Positions 1 to 7,621 of a DNA stretch of 64,000 bases are shown in pieces; positions within the stretch are counted from its first letter, which is position 1; every line of letters starts with the position of its first letter. The stretch is from Actinernus sp. WN-2022 (lineage: Eukaryota; Cnidaria; Anthozoa; Actiniaria; Actinernidae). The translations under genes were made by a program, and so were the position numbers. The DNA lies in contig JAOWCC010000936.1 of the NCBI GenBank assembly GCA_030867875.1, positions 14,206,095 to 14,270,094 on the forward strand. Direction: 5' to 3'. Under the pieces are notes generated by a model. The model was given only the letters and a program-made list of their open reading frames with translations. It was not told the DNA's origin and searched no databases.

Positions 1-429
1 GTAACGAAAGAATACTTAGGTAAGAACTTTTCCCTAGGAGACATCTCTAGACTTCCTGAGAAAGAAGTAGACAAGTTGCATAGGAGGTATCAGGCCGTTC
101 TAGCTCAGCAAGTAACGAAAGGCTTAGTCGACGGTGTGACACGTCTAGCTACCCGCCTAGTTGCCTACCTAGTACCAATAGATTCTCAAGAAGCCCTGAT
201 CAAGGACCTACAAGAAGACCCTCTAGTCCGCAACGAAATCAGTGCTGCAACTGGCCTACTATCGCTCAAAGCAGGTCGCCTTGTAGCTCTAGCTAGCGTC
301 CTATTCCACATATCTGGCCACGTAGTCATGCCATGGAAAAAGGAGGATGACGAAGTCGACGAATATGAAGTGAATGCCCCAGAAAGAACAGTAGTACTTG
401 AGGCATATTCATCATTAAAGAATCTTTAG
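1..429 (+). CDS. Hypothetical element protein, 5' partial
   Basis: The frame is open from the first base of the window to the stop at 427-429, so the protein starts further left and at least 142 residues are visible. A start at TTG 76 is unlikely because the frame continues upstream. The middle is rich in Leu, Val and Ala and predicts helices (around residues 40-60 and 80-105 of the visible part). The tail is acidic and starts with a Lys-Lys-Glu-Asp-Asp run. I do not recognise the family. It is the first of four same-strand small genes with short gaps, so it probably belongs to the virion or membrane gene set of the Polinton-like element. Confidence 0.6.
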   Translation, partial: VTKEYLGKNFSLGDISRLPEKEVDKLHRRYQAVLAQQVTKGLVDGVTRLATRLVAYLVPIDSQEALIKDLQEDPLVRNEISAATGLLSLKAGRLVALASVLFHISGHVVMPWKKEDDEVDEYEVNAPERTVVLEAYSSLKNL

Positions 430-451
430 TGTCACACACCTGTTGAACCTT

Positions 452-472
452 CACATATACCTACTATATAGA
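452..472 (+). promoter_or_regulatory. TATA-like stretch before the 479 gene
   Basis: An ACATATA followed by ACTATATAG lies just upstream of the ATG at 479. It resembles the ACATATAG...ACTA..TATA part of the module in front of the element's polymerase and zinc-finger genes, but sits about 10 bases nearer the start codon and lacks the upstream TTTACTCAA. It is a possible promoter; the match is weak. Confidence 0.3.
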
Positions 473-478
473 AGCAAG

Positions 479-835
479 ATGGAAGGAGAGACGGACCAGA
501 TAACTGCGAATCCTCCGACGACTGTACCAACTAAAAAAGGAAAAAATCCAAAGCGTGTTGCAGCAGGAAAATTAGCTTGGGAGAAGGTCACTGCCCGTGC
601 AAAAGAGGCTCAAAGGATGGAGATAGAACGTGAAAATGAACCATCCAAAGAAACTGATGTAGAGAAAGGTAGGTTCGAAAACCTGACTATCCTCGCAGTC
701 ATCGGTACTGGCGCTACATTGTTTGGCACGTACTTTGCGTACAAGAAGTATGTAGATGGCAATAAGCGTGTTGCCGCCATTAGCATGACACAACCTGCAG
801 CTCCGGCAAAGCCAACGGCACTAGACATGGAGTAA
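479..835 (+). CDS. Small single-pass membrane protein of the element
   Basis: The ATG at 479 is preferred over an earlier non-ATG start at 443 because a TATA-like stretch lies directly before it. The product is about 118 aa. It begins with a Thr/Pro/Lys-rich segment, continues with a charged helix (Lys/Glu/Arg, roughly residues 35-68), and then has one clear hydrophobic segment of about 20 residues (Leu-Thr-Ile-Leu-Ala-Val-Ile-Gly onward) ended by Tyr-Lys-Lys-Tyr. An Ala/Pro-rich tail follows. This fits a single-pass membrane or membrane-lytic virion protein, but no family is recognised. It lies 49 bp after the previous stop, and the next gene begins 37 bp after its own. Confidence 0.6.
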   Translation: MEGETDQITANPPTTVPTKKGKNPKRVAAGKLAWEKVTARAKEAQRMEIERENEPSKETDVEKGRFENLTILAVIGTGATLFGTYFAYKKYVDGNKRVAAISMTQPAAPAKPTALDME

Positions 836-872
836 CTCTTAGAGACTAGAGACCATAGTAGTATATGTCTAG

Positions 873-1091
873 ATGGAGAAGGAATTGATGAAGACGGCCA
901 CCGATGCAGCCAAAATCGTTGGACTCGCTTCTGGTATTGGGTGGATCGTAAAAAAGACTACCAAGGAATCTATACTTAGCGATCCTTCTTCTTCCCTAGT
1001 GAATTACGCAAAGTGGACTGCCGTGATAATTGGTAGCTTATACGCGAAACAATATCTTGAGAAACAAAATCTTGAGAAACCCAAATCTTGA
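873..1091 (+). CDS. Small hydrophobic protein of the element (72 aa)
   Basis: The frame opens at an ATG and encodes 72 aa with two moderately hydrophobic stretches, one around residues 12-26 and one around 46-58, each flanked by lysines, suggesting a small membrane protein. The C-terminus is built by a short direct repeat (cttgagaaac units, 1060-1100), so the last residues read Leu-Glu-Lys repeatedly before the stop. I do not recognise a family. The gene lies between two other small membrane-type genes on the same strand. Confidence 0.5.
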   Translation: MEKELMKTATDAAKIVGLASGIGWIVKKTTKESILSDPSSSLVNYAKWTAVIIGSLYAKQYLEKQNLEKPKS

Positions 1092-1100
1092 GAAACAAAA
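1060..1100 (+). repeat. Short direct repeat, cttgagaaac units
   Basis: Three copies of CTTGAGAAAC separated by five or six bases (about 16-bp period) span the end of the 873 gene and run past its stop. Slippage here would change the length of the protein's C-terminus. Confidence 0.75.
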
Positions 1101-1112
1101 GCTCATACCATA

Positions 1113-1541
1113 ATGGCAGCAGCAATTGGAATGGCCATTTTCGGGGCTATATTGAATGCAACGGCATTTACTGGTGGTGGCATACTAGCTAGAATGATTG
1201 GAAAGGGTAGTAATGTAGATGCAGAACGAGAGAGACACGATAGGGCCATCGAAAAACTAGGACGCGCAATGAAAGCGTATAAGATCGAGCATCAAAGACG
1301 ATACGACTTTGCACAAGATGAGGAAATTAGTGAACGCAAAGCACACAACGATCAAAGAGATACCAACGAAGCCTTAGTGCAATCCGACAAGTTACGTAAG
1401 GAGCTAAAACGGCTCAAAGAGATGAAAAAACCCCGCTTATCTGACTACTACCGACGCTCAAACAATCAGAAGACTAGCGAGTTGCTCTACGTTGGTGGTG
1501 GAATGCTAGGCGCTGGATACGCTATTAGTAAATGGATATAG
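1113..1541 (+). CDS. Helical protein with hydrophobic ends (142 aa)
   Basis: The protein opens with a hydrophobic, Gly/Ala-rich segment (residues 1-28). A long, highly charged region rich in Arg, Glu, Lys and Gln (about 34-110) follows and should form a coiled coil. It ends with a second Gly-rich hydrophobic segment (about 124-142). A hydrophobic-coil-hydrophobic layout is common among small proteins encoded by cnidarian Polinton-like elements near the polymerase. That placement is from memory of such elements and no function is known to me. The start follows the previous stop by only 21 bp. Confidence 0.6.
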   Translation: MAAAIGMAIFGAILNATAFTGGGILARMIGKGSNVDAERERHDRAIEKLGRAMKAYKIEHQRRYDFAQDEEISERKAHNDQRDTNEALVQSDKLRKELKRLKEMKKPRLSDYYRRSNNQKTSELLYVGGGMLGAGYAISKWI

Positions 1542-1546
1542 AAACG

Positions 1547-1782
1547 TACTAGGTACTACTACTAAGCTACTACTAAGCTACTACTAAGTTACTACTAGCT
1601 ACTACTAAGCTACTACTAAGCTACTACTAAGTTACTACTAAGCTACTACTAAGCTACTACTAAGCTACTACTAAGCTACTACTAAGCTACTACTAAGTTA
1701 CTACTAGCTACTACTAAGCTACTACTAAGTTACTACTAAGCTACTACTAAGCTACTACTAAGCTACTACTAGGTTACTACTA
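1547..1782. repeat. 11-bp tandem array (AAGCTACTACT)
   Basis: About 20 copies of an 11-bp unit fill the gap between the small-gene cluster and the integrase. Variants have AAGTTACTACT, and a few units are shortened to 10 bp. The plus strand carries a TAA or TAG repeatedly, so the array is not coding in the direction of its neighbours. A poly-A/poly-T purine-pyrimidine stretch (1782-1855) follows. Confidence 0.95.
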
Positions 1783-1886
1783 AAAAAAAAAACCCAAAAA
1801 AAAAAGAAGAAAAAAAGGAATGAGGCCTGGTTCTTATTCTTTTCTTTTTTTTTCATCTGTTGAAGGTTAGAATGTATAGATGCATG

Positions 1887-2936
1887 ATGGATTCTAAACT
1901 TGCGAATATCTTCTATGGTCCTATGGGCTATTGGAAAGGTCACTCTGCAATTGGCAAGCTATCGGTAGCAGCGAAAGCATCAGAAGACGTAGCTAGGAGT
2001 TGGTTGGAAAAGCAATCTATATGGCAAGTATATCTACCACCCCCAAAACACATTCCACGACCACATTGGACTGTATCGAAACCAAATGAAGTCCACCAAG
2101 CTGATTTGATATTTCTACCACACGATCGTCCTGGACGTGGAAGGAAACTATATAAGTATGCATTAGTGGTAATCGACGTAGCTTCTCGATACAAAGAAGC
2201 CGAACCTTTAGCTTCGAAAGATAGTGGTGAAGTTTCTGCGGCATTCGAACGAATCTATAAACGTAGTCAACTCGAATGGCCAAAGACGTTGCAAGTAGAC
2301 CCTGGTAGAGAATTCATGGGACGTATGTCTGAAACTCTAGAACTACATGGTACGAAAGTTCAACGAGGTGAGGCTGGTAATCATAGAGCGCAAGGCTTCG
2401 TCGAACGAGCGAATAGAACACTAGCTGAGAGGTTGTTTGGATATCAGTATGCACAAGAGATGGTGCTTACTTCGGAAGGATCGGATGCGCGTAGTAGAGA
2501 ATGGGTAGTTCGTTTACCAATGGTTATCAAAGCCATGAACAGTGAGGTGACTCGACTTACAGGAAAGGAGCCTTCGAATTCCGTAGTGACGCAGCAAGTA
2601 GACCTAAAGACTCCTACATATTCGCGCACTGTTGGATTGAGAGAAGAGCGTCTACCATTCGACGTCTTAGTTCGATATCTCTACGCACCAGGAGAATTGG
2701 AAGGAGGTGAAAAACGTAGAGCTACTGATCCTGTATGGAGTTTACAGATATACGTCACTTCGCGAAGTGTAGTATCTTCGGGACAGCCTGTGCTGTACTA
2801 CCTTGCGAAGCGAGAAGGGGAGAAGGATGCACCCAAACGTGGATTCGTTCGTGAAGAGCTACAAGTAGTTCCACCAAATACGGAACTACCACCAAGAGGT
2901 ATTCTGTTTGTGCCTAGTGTAGCAACTCGTAAATGA
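1887..2936 (+). CDS. Polinton-type DDE integrase (rve family)
   Basis: This is a retrovirus-like integrase of the kind used by Polintons to insert linear DNA and make 6-bp target duplications. Counting from the first open codon at 1860, the acidic triad can be read as Asp at about residue 82 (His-Gln-Ala-Asp), Asp at 147 (Val-Asp-Pro-Gly-Arg-Glu-Phe) and Glu at 182 (Phe-Val-Glu-Arg), so the last two are about 35 apart as in DD35E enzymes. The C-terminal part (residues 290-345) has a basic, Trp-containing beta-rich stretch like the chromo/SH3-like tails of these enzymes. The start is uncertain: the frame opens at a TTG at 1860, but ATGs at 1872, 1884 and 1887 are better candidates. The 3' end overlaps the convergent polymerase gene by 23 bp. 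Confidence 0.85.
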   Translation: MDSKLANIFYGPMGYWKGHSAIGKLSVAAKASEDVARSWLEKQSIWQVYLPPPKHIPRPHWTVSKPNEVHQADLIFLPHDRPGRGRKLYKYALVVIDVASRYKEAEPLASKDSGEVSAAFERIYKRSQLEWPKTLQVDPGREFMGRMSETLELHGTKVQRGEAGNHRAQGFVERANRTLAERLFGYQYAQEMVLTSEGSDARSREWVVRLPMVIKAMNSEVTRLTGKEPSNSVVTQQVDLKTPTYSRTVGLREERLPFDVLVRYLYAPGELEGGEKRRATDPVWSLQIYVTSRSVVSSGQPVLYYLAKREGEKDAPKRGFVREELQVVPPNTELPPRGILFVPSVATRK

Positions 2937-5900
2937 AATCATCCATGTCTAAGTCTTTATGTCCATAGGCTAATGTATCGATTCCATTATTATGGATCCA
3001 ACGCTTGGAGTCGAATGGTGAAAGGGATACCTTATTAATGTGCTGCCCATAGATGTGGTGGCCTTTCGATCGTAGTACATCCATCCCATGCCTGAAGGTC
3101 TTCTTAGCAAATAGCGACTCTTTGTACTGTTCGTGGCGGATGTGCTTCTTTACGACTACCTTGCGGATGCCTTTAGCCTTCCTTATGCTTTTCCCATCAG
3201 CCTCTAGGATAGAATACATCTTCGGTCGAAGACCTACATACTCAGAGATTGGGCGCCCGGCACACTCGTCCTTCATCTTTCCAAGGACTTTCTTGTTCGC
3301 TGTGCTATGTAGTGGATGCTCCTTAGGGTAGTCAGATGTGTCGTAGAGATCTTCATGGGCAGCCATGTCGGCATACACATCGTCTGTCTGGATCTCAAGT
3401 AATAAGCTGTCTGTGTCCGTATACATCAGTTGGCATCGGTCTCCATACTGTCCAAGCAGTTGGTTGTAATAGAAGTCGTACATCAGATGCTTTGAGAGGT
3501 CAAGAATGCTCATCCCCACATAGACTGGACGGTTCAAAGTTAGTCGACTCTTATGCATATGCAGGGCTGCCAGATCGTCATCGAAGATGTTTGCCCGTGC
3601 GAAGGTTGGGCTAGCAATCAGACGTCTAAGTTTGTCCTCTTCGCTGGCACGCACTAGATCGACATTTACGCGCTTACGTAAGTTCTCCATGGTTTTACCG
3701 AAGACGCTGTTGTTCATCAACTTGTACAGGTCCTTTTCGAAGTCGCTCGTAGCCAGTTTACGAAGGTCAGTGTTCTTTCGGATGTAAGGCTCCATCCATG
3801 GACTTTGGTCAAATCGTAGCGCTCTGTGAATCTTCTTGAGATGCATACCTAGGGATATGTAAAGCTGTAGATTGCGGTAGTGGAGTACGTACCGCTCTTT
3901 GTCGTGGAGGTTTGGCACAAGCTTTTCAACCTCTATCGATGTACCTTTGAGGTTGCGCTGATACTCGGACATCCACTCCTTTGGGACCTTCATGCGCTCT
4001 GGTGCTAGCGGATAGGCATTGTGTGCGTTGTGGAGTTCTTGTGGGTATTCGAGATCCACCTCTAGTATGTAGCCCTTGGGGCTGTCAGATGGACAGTCCA
4101 CTATGGTATTGGTGAGTCCTTGAAGGTCCTCTACCCACCCGAAGCCTCCCGTTGGTAGTGGCTGACTCATCGCCCATCCATATAGGTTGTTGGCATCGAG
4201 GTACTGGATGTACGTTGTGGGCTTGGATTGGTCATGGCACTCAACCAGAGGATTGTTGGCCTTGGCGTGTCTCTTGGATACCATAGATATTCCACCACGT
4301 AGACCTTTCTCTACGAAGAGATGCTGGTCATAGTCCACAAGCAACTCGAGCTCCACACCTGTAGTTTTCAAGAGCGCATCCCAAGAGAGACCAGGGCTGG
4401 TGTAATAGTGTGCAGGATCCAAGCCATACTGACGTAGACACGTTTCCCGAAAGGTCTCAAAGACATCTGCCAGAAGAAGCACATCGGTTCGGAGATATAG
4501 GTCGTGGTAATCTCCCATATTCTTACAGCCGAAGGCGTTCCAGACCATCAAAGCGTGTTCGTAGTCCTCCTCGGAAATGCCTTCAGCTGATAGCTTGCTG
4601 TAGAAGTCGGATCGTGGTGGGAGTGGATCTGCAAACCGATCCCAGCTATCCATATACTCATACGGATAGATGCCTTTCCGCAAAAGCAGGCGTTGCCGCT
4701 CTACACTAGGCTCATACAGAGCAGTAATCTGGAAGGCTTCTGGCTGGTTGGCTGACACCAGCTTGTCTAGGGATGCTAAGAGGAATTGAGCGCTGTCTAT
4801 GAATCGCAGCTGGTCTAAGGAGAACGATATGTACTTCTCCGTGTTGTTAGGGATACACGTGATCTGCCCCTTCGTCTTGGAAATAGCCTGCATTATTAGA
4901 TGTGAGTCATAACCACGCAAGTTGTGGAATACGACTGGTATGGTCGTGGTTTTGGGGTTCAACCGCAGCTTGAGGTTACAAGCATTGTGGGCTGCACCTC
5001 TGTACTTGCCTGTTATGTGGCAATGGTCGCGAACTGAGTCACAGTAGAGTGGCTCCTTGCACACATGACAGATTGTGGCCGTATCGTGGGCAATCCAATT
5101 CTCTGAGGTCATCCGTATTGCCTTGGGGGTCATCAAAACTACTTTGATTCTCGATTCTTCTCGTTGCATTGCCTCCAGGAACCGTTCTGCGGCATCCCGA
5201 CCTCTGTAAACGACTGGAGGCTCTGTATGACCATCACATCGCACCACGACGTAGCCAAAGCCACAAGTCACATGATGTTGTGTGTTCTGAGTGTTGCTCT
5301 TTGTGGGATCCAACTCTGGTCCTGCGATCTTCGTGGTCAAAGCCTCAAAGTCAGCATAGATAACATACGGAGCTGGTAACTGTTTGTGGTGGTTTCGGAA
5401 GGAGAGCTTGTTTTCACCCTCTTTAGGCATTTCCACTCTCACGGCGGTTCCCCCTATACCTTGACACTCGGGCTTATGGGCTTCGAGGAGGTCCTTTCGA
5501 GAGTACCCATGTAGGCATCGCTCGCAGAAGTGCTTTCGGTGTTCGTGCTTGCTATGACTGTAGAGGAGGCGGTTCAAGTCCTTAATCCAGGCATAGTGGT
5601 ACTTTCCGGACTCCTCTATGAGCAGCATGTTGATGCGTGGGATGTCCCCACATTGCTCGCTAATCCTATAGACCACCACCACACCTTTCTCCCAGCCGAA
5701 GACATTGATTGCTAGGTCGTTTTGTTTCTCAACCCGGCGAATCTGCGATATGGGTGTTGGTGCATCGACTCCTGTAAAGTCTAGGCCGTCGTCTATAGGA
5801 TACCTAGATGGTCTGTATGCATGTCCTCCGTGAAGAACTGGAAATAACGATGACCGAAGAGCCCATCGTAGGCAGTTATCATCCTTATTTCGAACATTCA

Positions 5901-6378
5901 CCACGGCTTTCTTATTTGCAACTTCCGGAGGTAGTTCGATGAAGGATCCACCTCTCAGAGGTTGGTAGAGAGCAATGTTCAGATAGAGCAGGATGATGTG
6001 GTCAACAACCCATCCAGAGCCTCTATTCGTCCACTTCTCGAGACTCTCTAGAATCTTTGGGATGGCTCTGTCTAAGGCCTCATGAATCTCGTCGGTCTGC
6101 ATGACGATCTCCTGGTTATGACGCATCGTAGGGTCAGTAAACTCATTTCTACCGTCTGGATGGTCCTTCCTGAGAATCACCTTTAGGGCAAGTTGAAACT
6201 TCACGCCATGTAGGTCATTGACTTCTTCCACCAACTTCTGATGAATATCGTGGCGGACACCTTCTAGGAAGGCCCTTGGGTCAACACCTAGTTCGTGGCC
6301 CCGGGGAACGTCCATCTGCCACCCACGTAGATACTTACCGATGGTCCGATGGGTTTGCTCAAATGTGAGGCGTTCCAT
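2914..6378 (-). CDS. Protein-primed family B DNA polymerase (Polinton PolB)
   Basis: An intact 1154-aa polymerase that would copy the element's linear genome from a terminal-protein primer. The 3'-5' exonuclease motifs are visible: Asp-Phe-Glu near residue 341, His-Asn-Leu-Arg-Gly-Tyr-Asp near 485, and Tyr-Leu-Arg-Thr-Asp-Val near 628. So are the polymerase motifs: A (Leu-Asp-Ala-Asn-Asn-Leu-Tyr-Gly, ~726), B (Asn-Asn-Ser-Val-Phe-Gly-Lys, ~886) and C (Tyr-Thr-Asp-Thr-Asp-Ser, ~986). A CxxC...H...C zinc module sits at about 284-304. Between exonuclease motifs I and II lies an HNH/endonuclease VII-like insert (Cys-x-x-Cys, Arg-Asp-His-Cys-His, Asn-Ala-Cys-Asn; ~436-466), typical of Polinton polymerases. 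The ATG at 6378 is supported by the promoter-like module 28 nt upstream. Confidence 0.95.
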   Translation of the reverse strand: MERLTFEQTHRTIGKYLRGWQMDVPRGHELGVDPRAFLEGVRHDIHQKLVEEVNDLHGVKFQLALKVILRKDHPDGRNEFTDPTMRHNQEIVMQTDEIHEALDRAIPKILESLEKWTNRGSGWVVDHIILLYLNIALYQPLRGGSFIELPPEVANKKAVVNVRNKDDNCLRWALRSSLFPVLHGGHAYRPSRYPIDDGLDFTGVDAPTPISQIRRVEKQNDLAINVFGWEKGVVVVYRISEQCGDIPRINMLLIEESGKYHYAWIKDLNRLLYSHSKHEHRKHFCERCLHGYSRKDLLEAHKPECQGIGGTAVRVEMPKEGENKLSFRNHHKQLPAPYVIYADFEALTTKIAGPELDPTKSNTQNTQHHVTCGFGYVVVRCDGHTEPPVVYRGRDAAERFLEAMQREESRIKVVLMTPKAIRMTSENWIAHDTATICHVCKEPLYCDSVRDHCHITGKYRGAAHNACNLKLRLNPKTTTIPVVFHNLRGYDSHLIMQAISKTKGQITCIPNNTEKYISFSLDQLRFIDSAQFLLASLDKLVSANQPEAFQITALYEPSVERQRLLLRKGIYPYEYMDSWDRFADPLPPRSDFYSKLSAEGISEEDYEHALMVWNAFGCKNMGDYHDLYLRTDVLLLADVFETFRETCLRQYGLDPAHYYTSPGLSWDALLKTTGVELELLVDYDQHLFVEKGLRGGISMVSKRHAKANNPLVECHDQSKPTTYIQYLDANNLYGWAMSQPLPTGGFGWVEDLQGLTNTIVDCPSDSPKGYILEVDLEYPQELHNAHNAYPLAPERMKVPKEWMSEYQRNLKGTSIEVEKLVPNLHDKERYVLHYRNLQLYISLGMHLKKIHRALRFDQSPWMEPYIRKNTDLRKLATSDFEKDLYKLMNNSVFGKTMENLRKRVNVDLVRASEEDKLRRLIASPTFARANIFDDDLAALHMHKSRLTLNRPVYVGMSILDLSKHLMYDFYYNQLLGQYGDRCQLMYTDTDSLLLEIQTDDVYADMAAHEDLYDTSDYPKEHPLHSTANKKVLGKMKDECAGRPISEYVGLRPKMYSILEADGKSIRKAKGIRKVVVKKHIRHEQYKESLFAKKTFRHGMDVLRSKGHHIYGQHINKVSLSPFDSKRWIHNNGIDTLAYGHKDLDMDDFIYELLH

Positions 6379-6406
6379 ATTGGGGTGGGCGTATACTATA
6401 GTGGAT

Positions 6407-6442
6407 CTATATGTTTAAATGGTTATACGATATTGAGTAAAT
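6407..6442 (-). promoter_or_regulatory. Shared promoter module upstream of polB
   Basis: Read on the minus strand this contains TTTACTCAA, then CCATTTAAACATATAG, followed by ACTA and a TATA within the next 20 bases. It ends exactly 28 nt before the polymerase ATG. A nearly identical module at 6693-6728 sits 28 nt before the ATG of the zinc-finger gene. The ungapped match over about 60 bases in non-coding DNA makes a promoter the best explanation. Confidence 0.7.
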
Positions 6443-6454
6443 GTGTGTGTGTGT

Positions 6455-6664
6455 CTAGTCTTCGTTAACGATGGGTTTAGGGCGGTAGGTAGGACAGTTC
6501 TTCTTCTTATGTCTCCACAAGGCAGAGTAGCAGCTTAGCTCTCCGCCACAACTCTCACAAATGTATTGCTTTGGGACCCTAACGCACGGAGTTTCGCGAT
6601 TCTCTCGATGGCGTTTCAGATTCCAACTCCTCTTAAATACTCTTCCACACTTTTCACACTCCAT
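6455..6664 (-). CDS. Small C2H2 zinc-finger protein (69 aa)
   Basis: The protein is almost entirely two zinc-finger-like units: Cys-x2-Cys...His-x3-His near residues 3-21, and Cys-x2-Cys...His-x4-Cys near 35-56. A Pro/Lys-rich tail follows. Such small fingers can bind DNA and could regulate the element or the host; this is inference. The gene lies upstream of, and in the same direction as, the polymerase (76 bp between its stop and the polymerase ATG) and has its own copy of the shared promoter module, so the two are probably transcribed together in time but from separate promoters. Confidence 0.75.
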   Translation of the reverse strand: MECEKCGRVFKRSWNLKRHRENRETPCVRVPKQYICESCGGELSCYSALWRHKKKNCPTYRPKPIVNED

Positions 6665-6692
6665 CTAATATGGTTTATATATCTTAGTAAAG

Positions 6693-6728
6693 CTATATGT
6701 TTAAGTGGTACTGTCATGTTGAGTAAAA
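6693..6728 (-). promoter_or_regulatory. Shared promoter module upstream of the zinc-finger gene
   Basis: On the minus strand this carries TTTACTCAA, CCACTTAAACATATAG, then ACTA and ATATATAA, ending 28 nt before the ATG. It aligns without gaps to the module before the polymerase gene (6407-6442) and marks the outermost recognisable part of the element on this side. Confidence 0.7.
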
Positions 6729-6881
6729 ATCATTAGTCGGTTGGAACGCGCGCGAATGACATATAATCTATAGTGAAAGAGATCGATATAACTATATGCT
6801 AATCATATCTCTAATAGGTTTGCACTTTTGGATTTTAGGTGTAAGAATGTCTAGCGATAATTTTGGTCAACACTGTGTATA

Positions 6882-7047
6882 AAGTAGTATGGAAAGTGGC
6901 GGGTTCTGGGACACTTTTCGTGCAACAATTTAACAAAGTGTGCAAGCAAGGAGGGAGTGGCCTCTAGGACACGACCTACTTGCTTGCACAACTTTGTTAA
7001 GTTGTTGCACGAAAAGTGGCCCAGAACCGCCACTTTCCATACTACTT
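6882..7047. mobile_element. Palindromic MITE, termini AGTAGTATGG
   Basis: The left arm (6882-6950) and right arm (6979-7047) are inverted copies of about 69 bp with only a few mismatches, separated by 28 bp, so the whole unit can fold into one hairpin. The ends read AGTAGTATGG and its complement. No clear target duplication is visible (TA is possible but out of register by a base). The first nine bases equal those of the element at 61002-62263. Confidence 0.85.
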
Positions 7048-7051
7048 ATGG

Positions 7052-7093
7052 CCAAATATATTGACCCAAATATATTGACCCAAATATATTGAC
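7052..7093. repeat. Three copies of a 14-bp repeat
   Basis: CCAAATATATTGAC is repeated three times without mismatch directly beside the hairpin element. Confidence 0.9.
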
Positions 7094-7128
7094 CCAGCAG
7101 AATATAATGCAAGAAGTGACAGAGCCAT

Positions 7129-7240
7129 ATAATAATAAGCAATTATTATTATCAACATCACCATTGTTATTGTTATTATTATTATTTGTTTTTATTATTA
7201 ATACTATTTATATATATTTGTATTTATTTAGTAGTAGTAA
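7129..7240. repeat. ATT/TTG-rich microsatellite
   Basis: Imperfect ATT and TTG triplets followed by TAGTAG triplets; low-complexity sequence with no gene. Confidence 0.8.
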
Positions 7241-7345
7241 TAGTAGCTGTGGGCAAGCAATCCAGATGCAGGGATCAGAGTCATTCTGCGTACCACCTGA
7301 GGGTCATCGAGTGTAATATGCTTAAATATGCTTAAATATGCTTAC

Positions 7346-7621
7346 CATGTACAGTAAGGTTTGTGGAAGTAGAGTCGTTACCCTCTACGTTGTATGCCAT
7401 ACAGCTATACACACCATTGCTCTTCGAAGTCACATTCACAAGGATAAGAATCTTATTGTTCTCTTGGAAAACGGTGTTGCTACCATGTATAATTCTGGTC
7501 CCGTCTTTAGTCCATTCGTATGCAGGCTCTGGATCACCTGTCGCCTTGCAGTTCAGTGTTACAGTGGAACCTCTCTCAACCACTCGGGTCGCATTGAGCT
7601 TCACATAGATATTTGGTAACA
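7346..7621 (-). CDS. Ig exon, class D (third set)
   Basis: A 276-nt phase 1-1 exon with donor GTAAG and acceptor TTATAG. It encodes one Ig domain with the Val-Val-Glu-Arg-Gly motif and Lys-Ala-x-Gly-Asp-Pro-Glu-Pro shared with the D exons at 25303 and 38593, and is three codons longer than those. It is the last exon seen on the 3' side. In the two complete blocks a D exon is followed by E, F, G and H, which are absent here because the Polinton-like element begins. Confidence 0.85.

Larger units (their letters stand above)
1..6728. mobile_element. Polinton/Maverick (adintovirus-like) element, partial
   Basis: This stretch groups a DDE integrase, a protein-primed family B DNA polymerase with an embedded HNH-type zinc module, a small C2H2 protein and four small ORFs. 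That combination is diagnostic of Polintons, the large self-synthesising DNA transposons related to adintoviruses. All reading frames inside are open, so this copy may be young. The left end lies outside the window, where the FtsK-like ATPase, cysteine protease and capsid genes of the family would be expected. The right boundary is not proven. It is placed just beyond the shared promoter module at 6693-6728, because the unrelated hairpin begins at 6882. No terminal inverted repeat can be checked with only one end present. Confidence 0.85.

Noticed and set aside
3053..5715. Open frames on the plus strand across the polymerase gene
   Set aside because: They are antisense shadows of the 1154-aa polymerase and contain no domain signature.
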